From assembly GCA_964555935.1 (NCBI GenBank), contig CAZKUN010000083.1, positions 1 to 33,318 of the forward strand: a stretch of DNA of 33,318 nucleotides. The letters are read 5' to 3'. The position numbers and the translations under genes are program-made. Below, piece after piece: positions 1-9,600 of the stretch; positions within the stretch are counted from its first letter, which is position 1; every line of letters begins with the position of its first letter. This DNA is from CAZKUN01 sp964555935 (GTDB lineage: Bacteria; Armatimonadota; Zipacnadia; Zipacnadales; VGFC01). The notes under the pieces were generated by a model. That model had not been told where the DNA came from. It worked only from the letters and a program-made list of their open reading frames with translations, and did no database searches.

Positions 1-2765
1 AATCTGAGCGGCTCGCCCGGCTTCCCGGGCGATACGGTGCCTCGAACGGTCAGCCAGCGATCCGTCCCATCTCTGTGGCGGACCCGGGGCATCGCCTCGA
101 AGGCGTTGGTCCCGTCACGCATGCACGCGGTGAGAGCGGCCTCGAGCATCGCGGCGTCCTCGGGAGGCACCAGCTGCAGCCATCCTCGGTTCGAGTCGGG
201 CAACTCAGCCTCGGTATAGCCGATGATCCCCCGTAGCGCGGGATCGATGAACATGCTACTGGAGCCCACCACGTGGTCCCACGCCCCAACTCGACCGGCA
301 CTCGCAGCCATGGCGTAGCGAGCCTGGCTCTCCCTCAGCGCCTCCTCGGCCCGCACTTGTTCGGTCACGTCCTTCACCAGAGCCAGCACCGACGGCGCCT
401 TTCCAGCCTCGCCTATGACGGGCGCGAACGTCGTGAAGTACCAGTTCGCTTCATTGCCCGGGACGGCGCCACGTTCTTGCACGGTGGTCGGGGCGCCCGT
501 CGCCAGCACTTGCGCGATACGCGCCACCCGAGCGTCCGCAGCCGGGGCGGCGGCGATGTCGTGCAGCCGGCGCCCGACGATATCCTCCGGAGACCGACGC
601 AGCAGGGCGGCGGCAGCGGGATTGACGGACAAGAACACGCCGTCGGCGCTGAAGGTCATGATCGGGTCCGGAGCCGAGTCAACCAACGCCCGGTAACGCC
701 TCTCGCTCTCGGCGAGAGCCTCCTCAGCGACCTTCTCCGTCGTGACCTCCCGTGAGATCGCCAGCACGGACTCGACTTCGCCGCCCTCGCCCGTGATCGG
801 CACCAGCGTAAGCGCAAACCACCGAGTCGGGTCCGTCTCGGCCCTGTCCAGGTGTGACGACGCCTCACCCGTTCTGTGGGAACGCTGGATCCGGGCGAGC
901 CCTCGATCGGCTTCCTCCTTGGGCATCCACTCGTGCAGCCGCATGCCCACGATTTCTTCCTGCGATTGGGGAATCTCGGACACAGCCATGGGATTCGCCG
1001 AGAGGCAGACGCCGTCGCCGTCAAATAGGAGGATCGCAGCCGGGACGCTGTCGACCAGCGTCCGGTAACGCTTCTCGCTCTCGGCGAGCCGTCCCAGCGC
1101 GAGCATCTCTGTCGTAATCTCGCGAGTCACCGCCAAGACGGACTCGACTTGCCCGCCATCCCCCAGCACTGGTGTCAGCTTGTGATGCAACCAGCGTGGC
1201 GACCCTTCATCATCGGTTCGGTCCGTATACGACCCCGACTCGCCGGTGTCGAAGACCTCGCGAATGCGCGCGAGCCCCATCTCCGCTTGGTCCTCCGGCA
1301 CCCAGTCGCTCAGCTTGGTCCCGACGAGGGCTTCCGGCGGCTTGCCCGATCCGGACGCGGCCATTCGGTTGACCGACAGATGCACGCCGTCCCGATCGAA
1401 CAGCACGATCCCATCCGGCGCGCTGTCGACCAGCGTCCGGTAGCGTTTTTCGCTCTCACGAAGGGCATCTTCGGTCCGCTTACGCTCGGTGATGTCCGAG
1501 GCGATCGCGAGAACCGCATCCACCGTCCCCTGATCACCCATAGCCGGCGCCAGCGTGACCGTGACCCACCGAGGCGGCAGGACGTCGTTGTGGTCGGCGT
1601 AGGTGCGCATGCGCCCCGTGTCCATCACCTCACGCACCCGCGTCAGCCAGACTTGGTTCATCTCCTCCGAGACGAAGTCCGAGAGCCTCCGGCCCCGCAG
1701 TTCCTCCGGGGTAAGGTCAACACCCTCGGCAGCCTTACGGTTGGCCGAGATGTAGACGCCGTCGCGGTCCATGACCACCACCGCGTCCGGCACGGCATCC
1801 ACAAGCGTTCGGTACCTGTTCTGGCTCTCCTGAAGTGCCTGCTGGGCGAGGACCCGGTCGGTCACGTCTCGGGCGATCCCCAGCACGTAGAGGACCTCCC
1901 CATCGGCGTTCTTCACGGGGGTGAGCCGAGTGTTGTACCAGCGCTCTCGCCCCGCGACAACTGTCGGAGCCCGGGCAGTCTCAGTCCCCTCACCCGTCTC
2001 GAAGACGCTTCGCATCATGGACCACTGACGTTCAGCCACCTCGCGCGGGAAGACATCAGACATAGCCTTCCCCACGATGTCCTCTGGCTTGGCATTGAGC
2101 GCTTCGGCCGCCGCCGGATTCACCGACAGAAACACTGCCTCCGGGCCGACGGTGAATATGGCATCAGACGCGGACTCCACAAGCGCGGCGCTGCGAACAT
2201 CGCTCTCGCTCGCAGCTTCCGCGATGCGGGACCGAGCCACCCAGTTGGAGGCCAAAGCTGCGATCATCTCGAGCGTTGGACGGACTTCAGTGGGGATATC
2301 GTCGTGGGACCGCGAACCGACGTTGAGCGCGCCGACGAGCCGAGCATCATGCAGGACGGGGATCACGCCGACGGACGTCAACTTCTCGGCCCGCATGCGA
2401 CCTTCGGTCATGCGTTCGACGTCAGCCAGGGGCGTGTAGACGGCCGGATTAGCCGCAACAGCCTCCACGCGCTCGTCTGTCACGGGGACCTCACGAATGC
2501 GCTCCGGCGTATCGGGGTGGAGGAGTCCTCGATGCCGGTCCAGTGCGAGTCTGAGGCCATCGTCAGACAGCAGGTAGAAGGCGGCTACGTCGATGCCAGG
2601 CATCCCCACAGACGCGTCGAGGCACAGCTCAAGCGCGCCACCTAGCGACTGAGCGCCAAGCATCCCTAACGCCAGCTCGTGCAGAACCCGCGCGCGCTCG
2701 ACCGCCTCGCGGGTGTCGTCCGGCAAGTCGTCCCGGTGCAGAAAACCCTCCAACCCCATGCTCAT
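1..2765 (-). CDS. GAF + multi-PAS sensory protein (C-terminus beyond left edge)
   Basis: Reading the minus strand from an ATG at 2765, the frame stays open to the window edge (about 921 codons). A TGA lies four codons upstream, so the start is 2765 or the second ATG at 2759. Residues about 20-175 look like a GAF domain. They are followed by six PAS modules at about 196-303, 316-427, 441-552, 566-678, 688-802 and 816-edge. Most modules begin with a variant of ESEKRYRTLVDSAPD, contain DGV-x-LS-x-N, and end in a PAC-type tail such as SDITERK, KDVTEQ or RDVTDR. The sixth has the fold-3 look (GYTEAEL, then RHRDGTDRWL). No signal peptide or membrane segment is visible, so it should be a cytoplasmic signal sensor. 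The output domain is outside the window; a histidine kinase or GGDEF domain is the usual partner, but this is inference. Confidence 0.88.
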   Translation of the reverse strand, partial: MSMGLEGFLHRDDLPDDTREAVERARVLHELALGMLGAQSLGGALELCLDASVGMPGIDVAAFYLLSDDGLRLALDRHRGLLHPDTPERIREVPVTDERVEAVAANPAVYTPLADVERMTEGRMRAEKLTSVGVIPVLHDARLVGALNVGSRSHDDIPTEVRPTLEMIAALASNWVARSRIAEAASESDVRSAALVESASDAIFTVGPEAVFLSVNPAAAEALNAKPEDIVGKAMSDVFPREVAERQWSMMRSVFETGEGTETARAPTVVAGRERWYNTRLTPVKNADGEVLYVLGIARDVTDRVLAQQALQESQNRYRTLVDAVPDAVVVMDRDGVYISANRKAAEGVDLTPEELRGRRLSDFVSEEMNQVWLTRVREVMDTGRMRTYADHNDVLPPRWVTVTLAPAMGDQGTVDAVLAIASDITERKRTEDALRESEKRYRTLVDSAPDGIVLFDRDGVHLSVNRMAASGSGKPPEALVGTKLSDWVPEDQAEMGLARIREVFDTGESGSYTDRTDDEGSPRWLHHKLTPVLGDGGQVESVLAVTREITTEMLALGRLAESEKRYRTLVDSVPAAILLFDGDGVCLSANPMAVSEIPQSQEEIVGMRLHEWMPKEEADRGLARIQRSHRTGEASSHLDRAETDPTRWFALTLVPITGEGGEVESVLAISREVTTEKVAEEALAESERRYRALVDSAPDPIMTFSADGVFLSVNPAAAALLRRSPEDIVGRRLHDIAAAPAADARVARIAQVLATGAPTTVQERGAVPGNEANWYFTTFAPVIGEAGKAPSVLALVKDVTEQVRAEEALRESQARYAMAASAGRVGAWDHVVGSSSMFIDPALRGIIGYTEAELPDSNRGWLQLVPPEDAAMLEAALTACMRDGTNAFEAMPRVRHRDGTDRWLTVRGTVSPGKPGEPLR
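1046..1442. repeat. Direct 22-nt repeat inside PAS array
   Basis: The same 22 bases occur at 1046-1067 and 1421-1442, coding on the minus strand for the YRTLVDS segment that opens PAS modules 3 and 4. Identity at the DNA level, synonymous positions included, points to recent tandem duplication of a PAS module. Confidence 0.8.
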
Positions 2766-2788
2766 CTCTCGCTTTCACCGCGATGGCC

Positions 2789-2812
2789 GACGGGCTCCTC
2801 CGCGAGCCCGTC
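2789..2812. repeat. Intergenic 9-bp GC hairpin
   Basis: GACGGGCTC (2789-2797) and GAGCCCGTC (2804-2812) are perfect reverse complements around the 6-nt loop CTCCGC. It lies between the stop of the GH38-like gene (2892) and the start of the PAS gene (2765), both on the minus strand. There is no T-tract, so a classical rho-independent terminator is not supported. It may instead be a stabilising stem, an attenuator or a dispersed palindromic repeat. Four other gaps in the window carry hairpins of the same design. Confidence 0.7.
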
Positions 2813-2891
2813 ATCGAGACGAGGGTAGTCCTCATCTGTCTTGGACTTCAGTTCGCCGCGTGACCGGGCATGCCTTCCGATATCGTGTTGA

Positions 2892-5800
2892 TCAATGCGG
2901 CGCCCTGATCTCCCGCACGGCCTTCGGCCCCAGATTCAGCGTCTCGCCGCGCAACTCGCCGCTCGGCGAGACGTCCGCGCCGTCGAGATCCTCCATGCAT
3001 CTCACCCGCGCGGCAACCGGGCTGTCTTTCAGGTTCACGACCCGTGCGGTCAGCGCATCGTCGCCCAACTGCACGCCTGCCACCATCACGCCGTCGCCGC
3101 TGGCCTCGATGAATGACCCTTCCGTCGGCAGGTCGCCCTCGCCGCCCTTCCAGAGCACGGCGATAGGATCCACGAGGTACCCCCTCGCCGCCAAGAAAGC
3201 CTCGTGCGGGCGCGCCGGCGCGAGGACAGCATACTCGTGCACGTAGATCCCCGAATACGGCGTGTTCGCGGCCCCGACGCCGAGCGACAGGCCCATGAAT
3301 TCGTCGACGTCCAGCTTGCTGCCGGGGGGCGCGCTCGGCGGGCGCGTCACGAAGAAGTCCGGCAATCCTCGCGTCAGGACCGCGTATGCGCCTGAGTTCG
3401 GTCCGGCCAGGCTCAACGCGTTGAACGTGCCGCTGCGGAACGGGAGCTTCATGAACGTCTCGTGGTTCGTGCTGGTCAACACGCTGTCGGTCGTGCAGTA
3501 CGCCATGTCGGCAACCGGCTTCGCCCCCGCCTCAAACGGGAACCGCACGAACAAGCCCGGCAGGTACGTCCCCTCGTGCGGACCTCGCCCACCCACGGAG
3601 AGCTCCGTCGGCTCGTCGAAGACGAGTCGCAGCCGTATCCGCGCCTGCCTCTCGCCATCGATGAGACTCACGCGGATGTTCACCTTCACGTTCGGCTGGC
3701 TGCCTAGCTCCGGCTCGCACTCGACAGCCGCCATCACCGGCCCCTCGCAGATCTCCCTGGGGTGAATCGTGGTCGGCGTGTCGTAATAGTCCACATTCAG
3801 AGGCTCCAGTTCCGTGCTGACCGACGCCTTGGGATGCTCACCTTTCGGAAGCGCGACATGCAGGGCGTTCGCCCCGCAGACCAGCTCCTCGCCCGTCTCC
3901 ACATCGACGATCGACAGGCTCCCGTCGCCGTCCACGATGACTCGGATCAGACCGTTATCCAGCCGCGCCGTCTTCTGCGAGATGATCGCGGTCACGTCGC
4001 CCGGCGCGGGCGCTGATTTCGCGTATTCATACGCCCGGTAGCCGACCGACGGCAGCCCAGGCAGCGACGCCATCAGCAGGTCTGGCTCGTCCGGATCGAC
4101 CTGGAGGGCGTGCGCTTCCTTCCCGCGGACCAGTGCCACCGACCCCTCCGGCGCCATGAGCCTCCCAACCGGGTTCAGCACGACCACGCCGCCCTTGCCG
4201 CCCACGTCGTCGGCGAGGTGACGCGTCAGCCGCACCATCCCCGCCGCGGCCTCGACCGCGTCCTGGGCCATCCTATCCGTCGCGTCCTCGTTGCCGTTGC
4301 CCCAGTGGCTGTGGCATTCGTGCCATCTCAACGAACGATCCCACATCTCATCGATCGGCGGCTGCGGCACGTAGACGCCGCGCGAGCGCGCGAAGGCCGC
4401 GACGTTTTCCAGCGCCACCAGGCGTGTCTCCAGCAGGCGGTTAACGTTCTCGTACGCCGCCTCGCCCGGGCCTCCGCCGACCCAGCCTTTGTAACACAGC
4501 GCGTCATCGCCCTCATACACGTGCTCGCGTGCAATGTCATCCGTCAGTTCCTGGTACTCGTTCAGGCTGACGGGCTTCAGGAAGATCCCTTCCGAGGCCA
4601 GCGTTTCCAGGTGCTCGTCCTCGAGGAACGTCGTCCGGTCCAGACACGCGAACTCCTCGTTGCACAGCACCGCCCGCTTGCCTTGCTCGGCCGCCCGGCG
4701 CGCCGCCACCACCGGCGAGACACCGTGATACCAGCTATCCAGCACCCTCACCTCGGTCCCATCCGCATTGCGGAAGTAGCAGTCGAGGCTGTTCGGAACG
4801 CTCCGCCCCTGCCCCCACCAGTTCTCAGCAATGCAGTACGTGTCGTAGCCCGCCATCTGCATCACTTGAGGCATGAGCGGCGTCATCGTCGCGTCATGGC
4901 TGTAGAACCGCGTCGGCGTCTGCCCGAGCTGCGATTCGTAGAGCTTGCGGCTATACCGCATGCTCCTCAGCAGCGATTCGCCAAAGTCCCCGCAGATGTT
5001 CCTCGGCGGGTACGGCATCCCCACGAACTCCATGTCGCCGTCGGCGAACGCCTCGCGCAACTGGGCTATGTAATCGACTCTCTCGCCACCCTCGTCCGCA
5101 GGCCTCGCTCCGGTGCGGTGGAAACCCGTGTTCGGCGCCAGGATCGCGCCGCCCCATGAGATCGAGTGGTGCGGTCGCCCTCGCTCGCCCACTCGCTTGA
5201 GCAACTCGTCGAGGTAGTCATTCGAGCACGGCTCAAAACCTCGCCACGTCGTCCCGCCTCCGGCCGAGTACCATCCCCAGTGGAAGAAATGCAGCCCCAG
5301 CATGTGGACCGGGAAGCGCTGCTCGTGCTTGGCTCCCTCGGTCACGATGAACTGGTACGCACCATACTCATCCAGGTCCCATGTCACCCCAGCTGTCACG
5401 CCTCGCTTGCCCGCCCCCAAATCCACCACCGTCCCGCGCACTGAGCCCACGGTCTCGCCGCTGGGGGCGATAAGAGTCGCGGTCAGCGCGCCGGCATTCG
5501 CGTGATCGCCGGTCAGTACGAGCGCGTCGCACACGAGCCGCACTTTGCCCAGCGTCCGGGTGCTCGTAAACTCCGGCCGCTCTATGATGTTATCGCCGCT
5601 CGCCTTGGACAGCGGGCCTTGCATGATCTTCACTACGATGACGTTCGGCCCCGCCACGAGCTTCTCCGCGACGCGGGCCTCGAGGTCGCCGTCCGCCCCG
5701 TCCAGACGCTCGCTGTTGACCCAAACGATCCGGCGCCCATCCCTCTCATGCCTGTCGCCAGGCAGCTTCAGCCGTTTCCGCACCTCATGGAGCTTCGTCC

Positions 5801-6524
5801 CAACCAGCACCCACGCCCGGTACCAACACGCGTCTCCACGTCGCATGGGCGGGACATGGGCCGTCGGCACGGTCTCGAACTGACTGTCGTCGTACATCAG
5901 CGTGTGGAACTTCGTCGGGGCGTAGCGGTCACCCACGCTGTTCGGGTCGTAACGCATCCGCCACCACTTTGGCGGCTCGTCGTGGGCCAGGAGCGCCAAG
6001 TGGCGCGCCTCATCACCGATCACTTCGCCGATGTAGTCCCTGGCCTCTCCGTCTCCCGTCACCTTGATCCAGTCGACCGCAACGCGCAGGTCACGCGAGT
6101 CGCCTGTTGAGGCCGGGCCCTGCTTCTCAGCTTCGATCCCCAGCACGACCCAGCCCGTGTCGCCGACGACATCCCGGCGGATCTCAAACTCATAGAGCAG
6201 ATCATCGCGGGGATCGAACTCAGCGAGCAACTCACCGTTTGCTGAGAACCGCACCTTCTGGCCATCGCCGCCGCCGGCCATCGCGCGCACCTGCACCGTG
6301 TTCGCAACGCTTGGGAAGACGGGCAACCTCACCTCTGCTCCCCGCGTCGACCATCGGCACCGGCTCTCCCAGATCCCGCCGAACTGCTCGTACGGCCCTT
6401 CCGGACCATACCATCCGTCCTTCACGAACAACTCGTCGAGCGGGCCGCCAATGTCGATCGTGTAGGTCGTCTCGGCTGTCACCGCCCCTGCCGTGAGCAG
6501 CGTGTATGCAATTGCCGCGAGCAT
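2892..6524 (-). CDS. Secreted GH38-like (alpha-mannosidase-related) glycosidase
   Basis: I chose the ATG at 6524 (1210 aa) over an in-frame start at 6557 because it opens directly on a signal peptide, MLAAIAYTLLTAGAVTAE. It also has a GGGAG-like ribosome site 8 nt upstream. Residues about 20-145 form a carbohydrate-binding-like beta-sandwich (IDIGG..., then VDWIKVTGDG). From about 405 the protein resembles glycosyl hydrolase family 38: FYSHDATMTPLMPQVMQMAG (about 545) matches the style of that family's D-x-x-x-x-x-P-x-x-P-Q segment. A helical middle portion (RSLRWHECHSHWGNGNEDAT) and a long beta-rich C-terminus (GRGPHEGTYLPGL and onward) also fit the GH38 layout. I do not see the classical N-terminal H-x-H zinc motif clearly, so activity and substrate are uncertain. 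It likely acts in the periplasm or outside the cell on mannosyl-type linkages. It is divergent from the LamG/HzsA-like gene. Confidence 0.72.
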   Translation of the reverse strand: MLAAIAYTLLTAGAVTAETTYTIDIGGPLDELFVKDGWYGPEGPYEQFGGIWESRCRWSTRGAEVRLPVFPSVANTVQVRAMAGGGDGQKVRFSANGELLAEFDPRDDLLYEFEIRRDVVGDTGWVVLGIEAEKQGPASTGDSRDLRVAVDWIKVTGDGEARDYIGEVIGDEARHLALLAHDEPPKWWRMRYDPNSVGDRYAPTKFHTLMYDDSQFETVPTAHVPPMRRGDACWYRAWVLVGTKLHEVRKRLKLPGDRHERDGRRIVWVNSERLDGADGDLEARVAEKLVAGPNVIVVKIMQGPLSKASGDNIIERPEFTSTRTLGKVRLVCDALVLTGDHANAGALTATLIAPSGETVGSVRGTVVDLGAGKRGVTAGVTWDLDEYGAYQFIVTEGAKHEQRFPVHMLGLHFFHWGWYSAGGGTTWRGFEPCSNDYLDELLKRVGERGRPHHSISWGGAILAPNTGFHRTGARPADEGGERVDYIAQLREAFADGDMEFVGMPYPPRNICGDFGESLLRSMRYSRKLYESQLGQTPTRFYSHDATMTPLMPQVMQMAGYDTYCIAENWWGQGRSVPNSLDCYFRNADGTEVRVLDSWYHGVSPVVAARRAAEQGKRAVLCNEEFACLDRTTFLEDEHLETLASEGIFLKPVSLNEYQELTDDIAREHVYEGDDALCYKGWVGGGPGEAAYENVNRLLETRLVALENVAAFARSRGVYVPQPPIDEMWDRSLRWHECHSHWGNGNEDATDRMAQDAVEAAAGMVRLTRHLADDVGGKGGVVVLNPVGRLMAPEGSVALVRGKEAHALQVDPDEPDLLMASLPGLPSVGYRAYEYAKSAPAPGDVTAIISQKTARLDNGLIRVIVDGDGSLSIVDVETGEELVCGANALHVALPKGEHPKASVSTELEPLNVDYYDTPTTIHPREICEGPVMAAVECEPELGSQPNVKVNIRVSLIDGERQARIRLRLVFDEPTELSVGGRGPHEGTYLPGLFVRFPFEAGAKPVADMAYCTTDSVLTSTNHETFMKLPFRSGTFNALSLAGPNSGAYAVLTRGLPDFFVTRPPSAPPGSKLDVDEFMGLSLGVGAANTPYSGIYVHEYAVLAPARPHEAFLAARGYLVDPIAVLWKGGEGDLPTEGSFIEASGDGVMVAGVQLGDDALTARVVNLKDSPVAARVRCMEDLDGADVSPSGELRGETLNLGPKAVREIRAPH

Positions 6525-6683
6525 ATCCTCAGTCTCCCGTGGTGCGAGTCCACGCACCTTCGCTCCGACGCCTCACCGGCCCTCCGCGTAATGAGGTCGC
6601 GGGTGCAGTCCAGGATATGCCGGCCTTCTCGTCGAACAGAGGGCACAGTCGAAGCAACCACTCCGGCCGAGGAAACGCGATAG
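6525..6683. promoter_or_regulatory. Divergent intergenic region
   Basis: These 159 bp separate the starts of the GH38-like gene (minus) and the LamG/HzsA-like gene (plus), so they should hold promoters for both. A small perfect stem, GGTGCG / CGCACC around a 6-nt loop, lies at 6541-6558. A GAGGA ribosome site (6669-6673) precedes the ATG at 6684. I could not identify convincing -35/-10 boxes. Confidence 0.4.
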
Positions 6684-9600
6684 ATGCGCGCGACCATCCT
6701 GTTGAGGAAGTCAAGCCTGCTGCTCGTTCTGTCGCTGCTGCCTGCCTCCGGTTGGTCGGATCTGGTCGGCCACTGGGCGCTGGACGATGGCGGCGGCCTC
6801 GATACTGTCCCCGGTAAGATTGGCCAGGCGGCTCACTTCCCCGGAGGGGAGTGGGTTGATCTCAATGAGCATGCCGACACGCTCGGCGGATTGACCGACT
6901 TCACCATCTCGATGTGGATCCAGTATGGCGGCGGCGCGAGCCGGATTCTGTTCTCGTTCTCCGACGGCACCGCGGCCCACCGCATCCAGATGGAAGTCCA
7001 TCAGAACATGCTCTGCTTCGGGCGGATGAACGGCGGCGGCTGGTCGATGTTCACCACGCCCCCGCTGACGTGGGAGGAGGGCAAGTGGTACCACGTAGTC
7101 TTCACGAACCACGGCGAGCACGGCAAGTCGATCCTGCGCTCGAATGATCTGGTGTGGATGAGCGATGCGAACACGCTTTCACCGTCGGGCCTCGCCGCGC
7201 CGGTCAAGGAGGTCGCCATTGGTGGCCTCATCGGCGAGTATGCCTTCAACGGCCGCATCGATGACGTCCGGCTCTACGATTCGGCACTGACTGCCGCCGA
7301 GCAGTTTGCGCTGTACGAAGACATCGAAGGGACGCCGACTGATCCGAAGTGGATTGCGGCGAAGGCGCAACTGGTTGAGAAGGAGCGCCGCCTGGCTCTG
7401 TCTCGCAAGGCGCGGAAGCTGTTTGAGACCGAGATGGTTCCCGAGCTCACGTCGGCCGAGCGTCAGCGGAGGGAAGAGTGGCTGTTCCAGGCGGACGACG
7501 AGGACCTGCTGACGCGGGCCGAGCAGGAACTGGTCTGGACGCGTGAGATGATCGACCGCTTGCGGCTGCGTCTGGCTGCGCCGGACATGACCGACGAAGT
7601 GGCGGCCCTGAAGCGGCTCAATGGGGAGGACCTGGAGACGCTCGGGCTGTCGGGAGCAATCGGCCACTACTTTGACGTACGCGCCCTCAAGCGCTCAGTG
7701 ATGCTGAGCCGGCCCGAGGTCGACTTCTCCTCAATCATCTGCGTCGACGCACCGTACCCGCATCGCAGCACTAGCACCCACGGCACCATGGACCAGACGG
7801 AGTGGGTCCACGAGAGCCGATTCCGTAGCGAGATGTGCGCCACCCACGGAGCGGAATTGCTCGTCCTTGATGATTTCGCGGATGGCCTGAACCGGAGGCG
7901 ACTGGCGCCCACGGATGACTTTGGCCGAGATGCCGCCATGTTCAGCTTCGACCTCTCCTTCGATGGCGAGAAGGCGCTCTTCTGCATGAAGCCCGAGGAT
8001 GAGAAAGCCTTCCACCTCTACGAGATCGGACTCGATGGGAAGGGCGTTCGGCAGGTGACCTCCGGCGGCTACAGCGACATCGACCCCGTCTACCTGCCGG
8101 GCAGTCGCTATCTCTTCCTCTCAACGCGAGCCGATGTCTACGCCCAGTGCGGGATGTGGGCGCGGAGCTACATCGTCACCCGCTGCGACCCCGATGGCAC
8201 GAACATCAACATTCTCAGCCCTGGCACCGAGCCCGAGTTCTCGCCGTCGCTGCTCAATGACGGCCGGGTTCTTTCGACCCGTTGGGAGTACGTCGATAAG
8301 GAGCCCCAGCGCATCCAGTCGCTCTGGACCATGCGCCCTGATGGTAGTGGCGTTCGCACATACTGGGGCAACCAATCCACCTATCCCGATCACCTCGGCG
8401 AGGCGCGCCAGATCCCAGGCACGAGCAAAGTGATGTTCACGGGCTTTGGCCACCATGATGTCTGGGTCGGCTGCATTGGCGTGGTTGATACCAACGAGGG
8501 GCTGAACTTCCCTGACGGGGTCTGGAAAGTAACCCAGGAGATGCCGTGGCCCGAGGTGGGAGATGGCCCCGTGCCGACGCCGGGTTACACGGACCAGTAC
8601 CACACATCCGGCAACTACGCCGCCTACAAGACGCCCTATCCGCTCAGCGAGGAGCTGTTCCTTGTCTCGGCGCGCACGGGCGCTGGGGGCGTCTCGATCA
8701 TGCGCTCCGCCCACGACCCGACGATAGGCCAATTCAAGCTCTACCTGATGGACATTTACGGAAACCGCGAGCTGCTCTATGAGGGCGAGAACAACGTTCT
8801 GTACGCCCAGCCCGTACGCTCGCGAAAGATGCCCATGGCGCTCGCGGACCTGGCCGATATGCCTGGCCCGGAGAGCGAGAATCCCGTCGTCAGGCCAGGC
8901 GTGTTCTTCTCACACGACATCTTCGACAACGCCCCACCCGAGATCCGCGAGCATGGTCGTTACCTACGCGTCGTGGAGAGCATGCCCAAGAATTACTCGG
9001 TCGGCATGGTCCACTCCGGCGGCAAGCCCTTTGGAGCCGATGGGCCCGACACCGCCCTGGGTATCTGGGGCCGGGACTTCCTGGCGGGCAAGACGCCAAC
9101 GCCCACCACCGATATCTCATGGGGCGACAGCTCCGTGGTTCAGGGGCCGGTGACAAGCGTCACCGGGCCACTATCGGTGAAGCAGATCCACGGCACGGTC
9201 CCGATCCGCGAGGATGGATCGGTGAGCTTTGAGGTGCCGCCCGCTCGGATGCTCTACTTCCAGGTGCTCGACGAGAAGTACCGCGCCGTACACACGATGC
9301 GCTCATGGGTCTCTGCCCGGCCGGGCGAGGTGCGTGGGTGCACCGGCTGTCACGAATCACACAGCGCGACGCCGATGGTTGAGCCTGTGATGGCTGTTGA
9401 TGCGCCCGACACCATTCAGCCGCCGCCGTGGGGCGTGCATTCGCTGTCGTACGTTTCGGATGTGCAGCCCGTTTTCGACCGTGCCTGCGCGGATTGTCAT
9501 CAAGGGAACGGCGAGGCGATCGAGAAGCTTGACCTCACCTTGCGGCGCGATGAAGTGGTCGGCGAAGCGCGCTGGGGAGGGATATTCCCCGAGCCTTACC

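Noticed and set aside
1149..2645. Long plus-strand open frame (498 codons) over the PAS gene
   Set aside because: The product is arginine/histidine-rich with no family features, while the minus-strand frame gives clear GAF and PAS modules.
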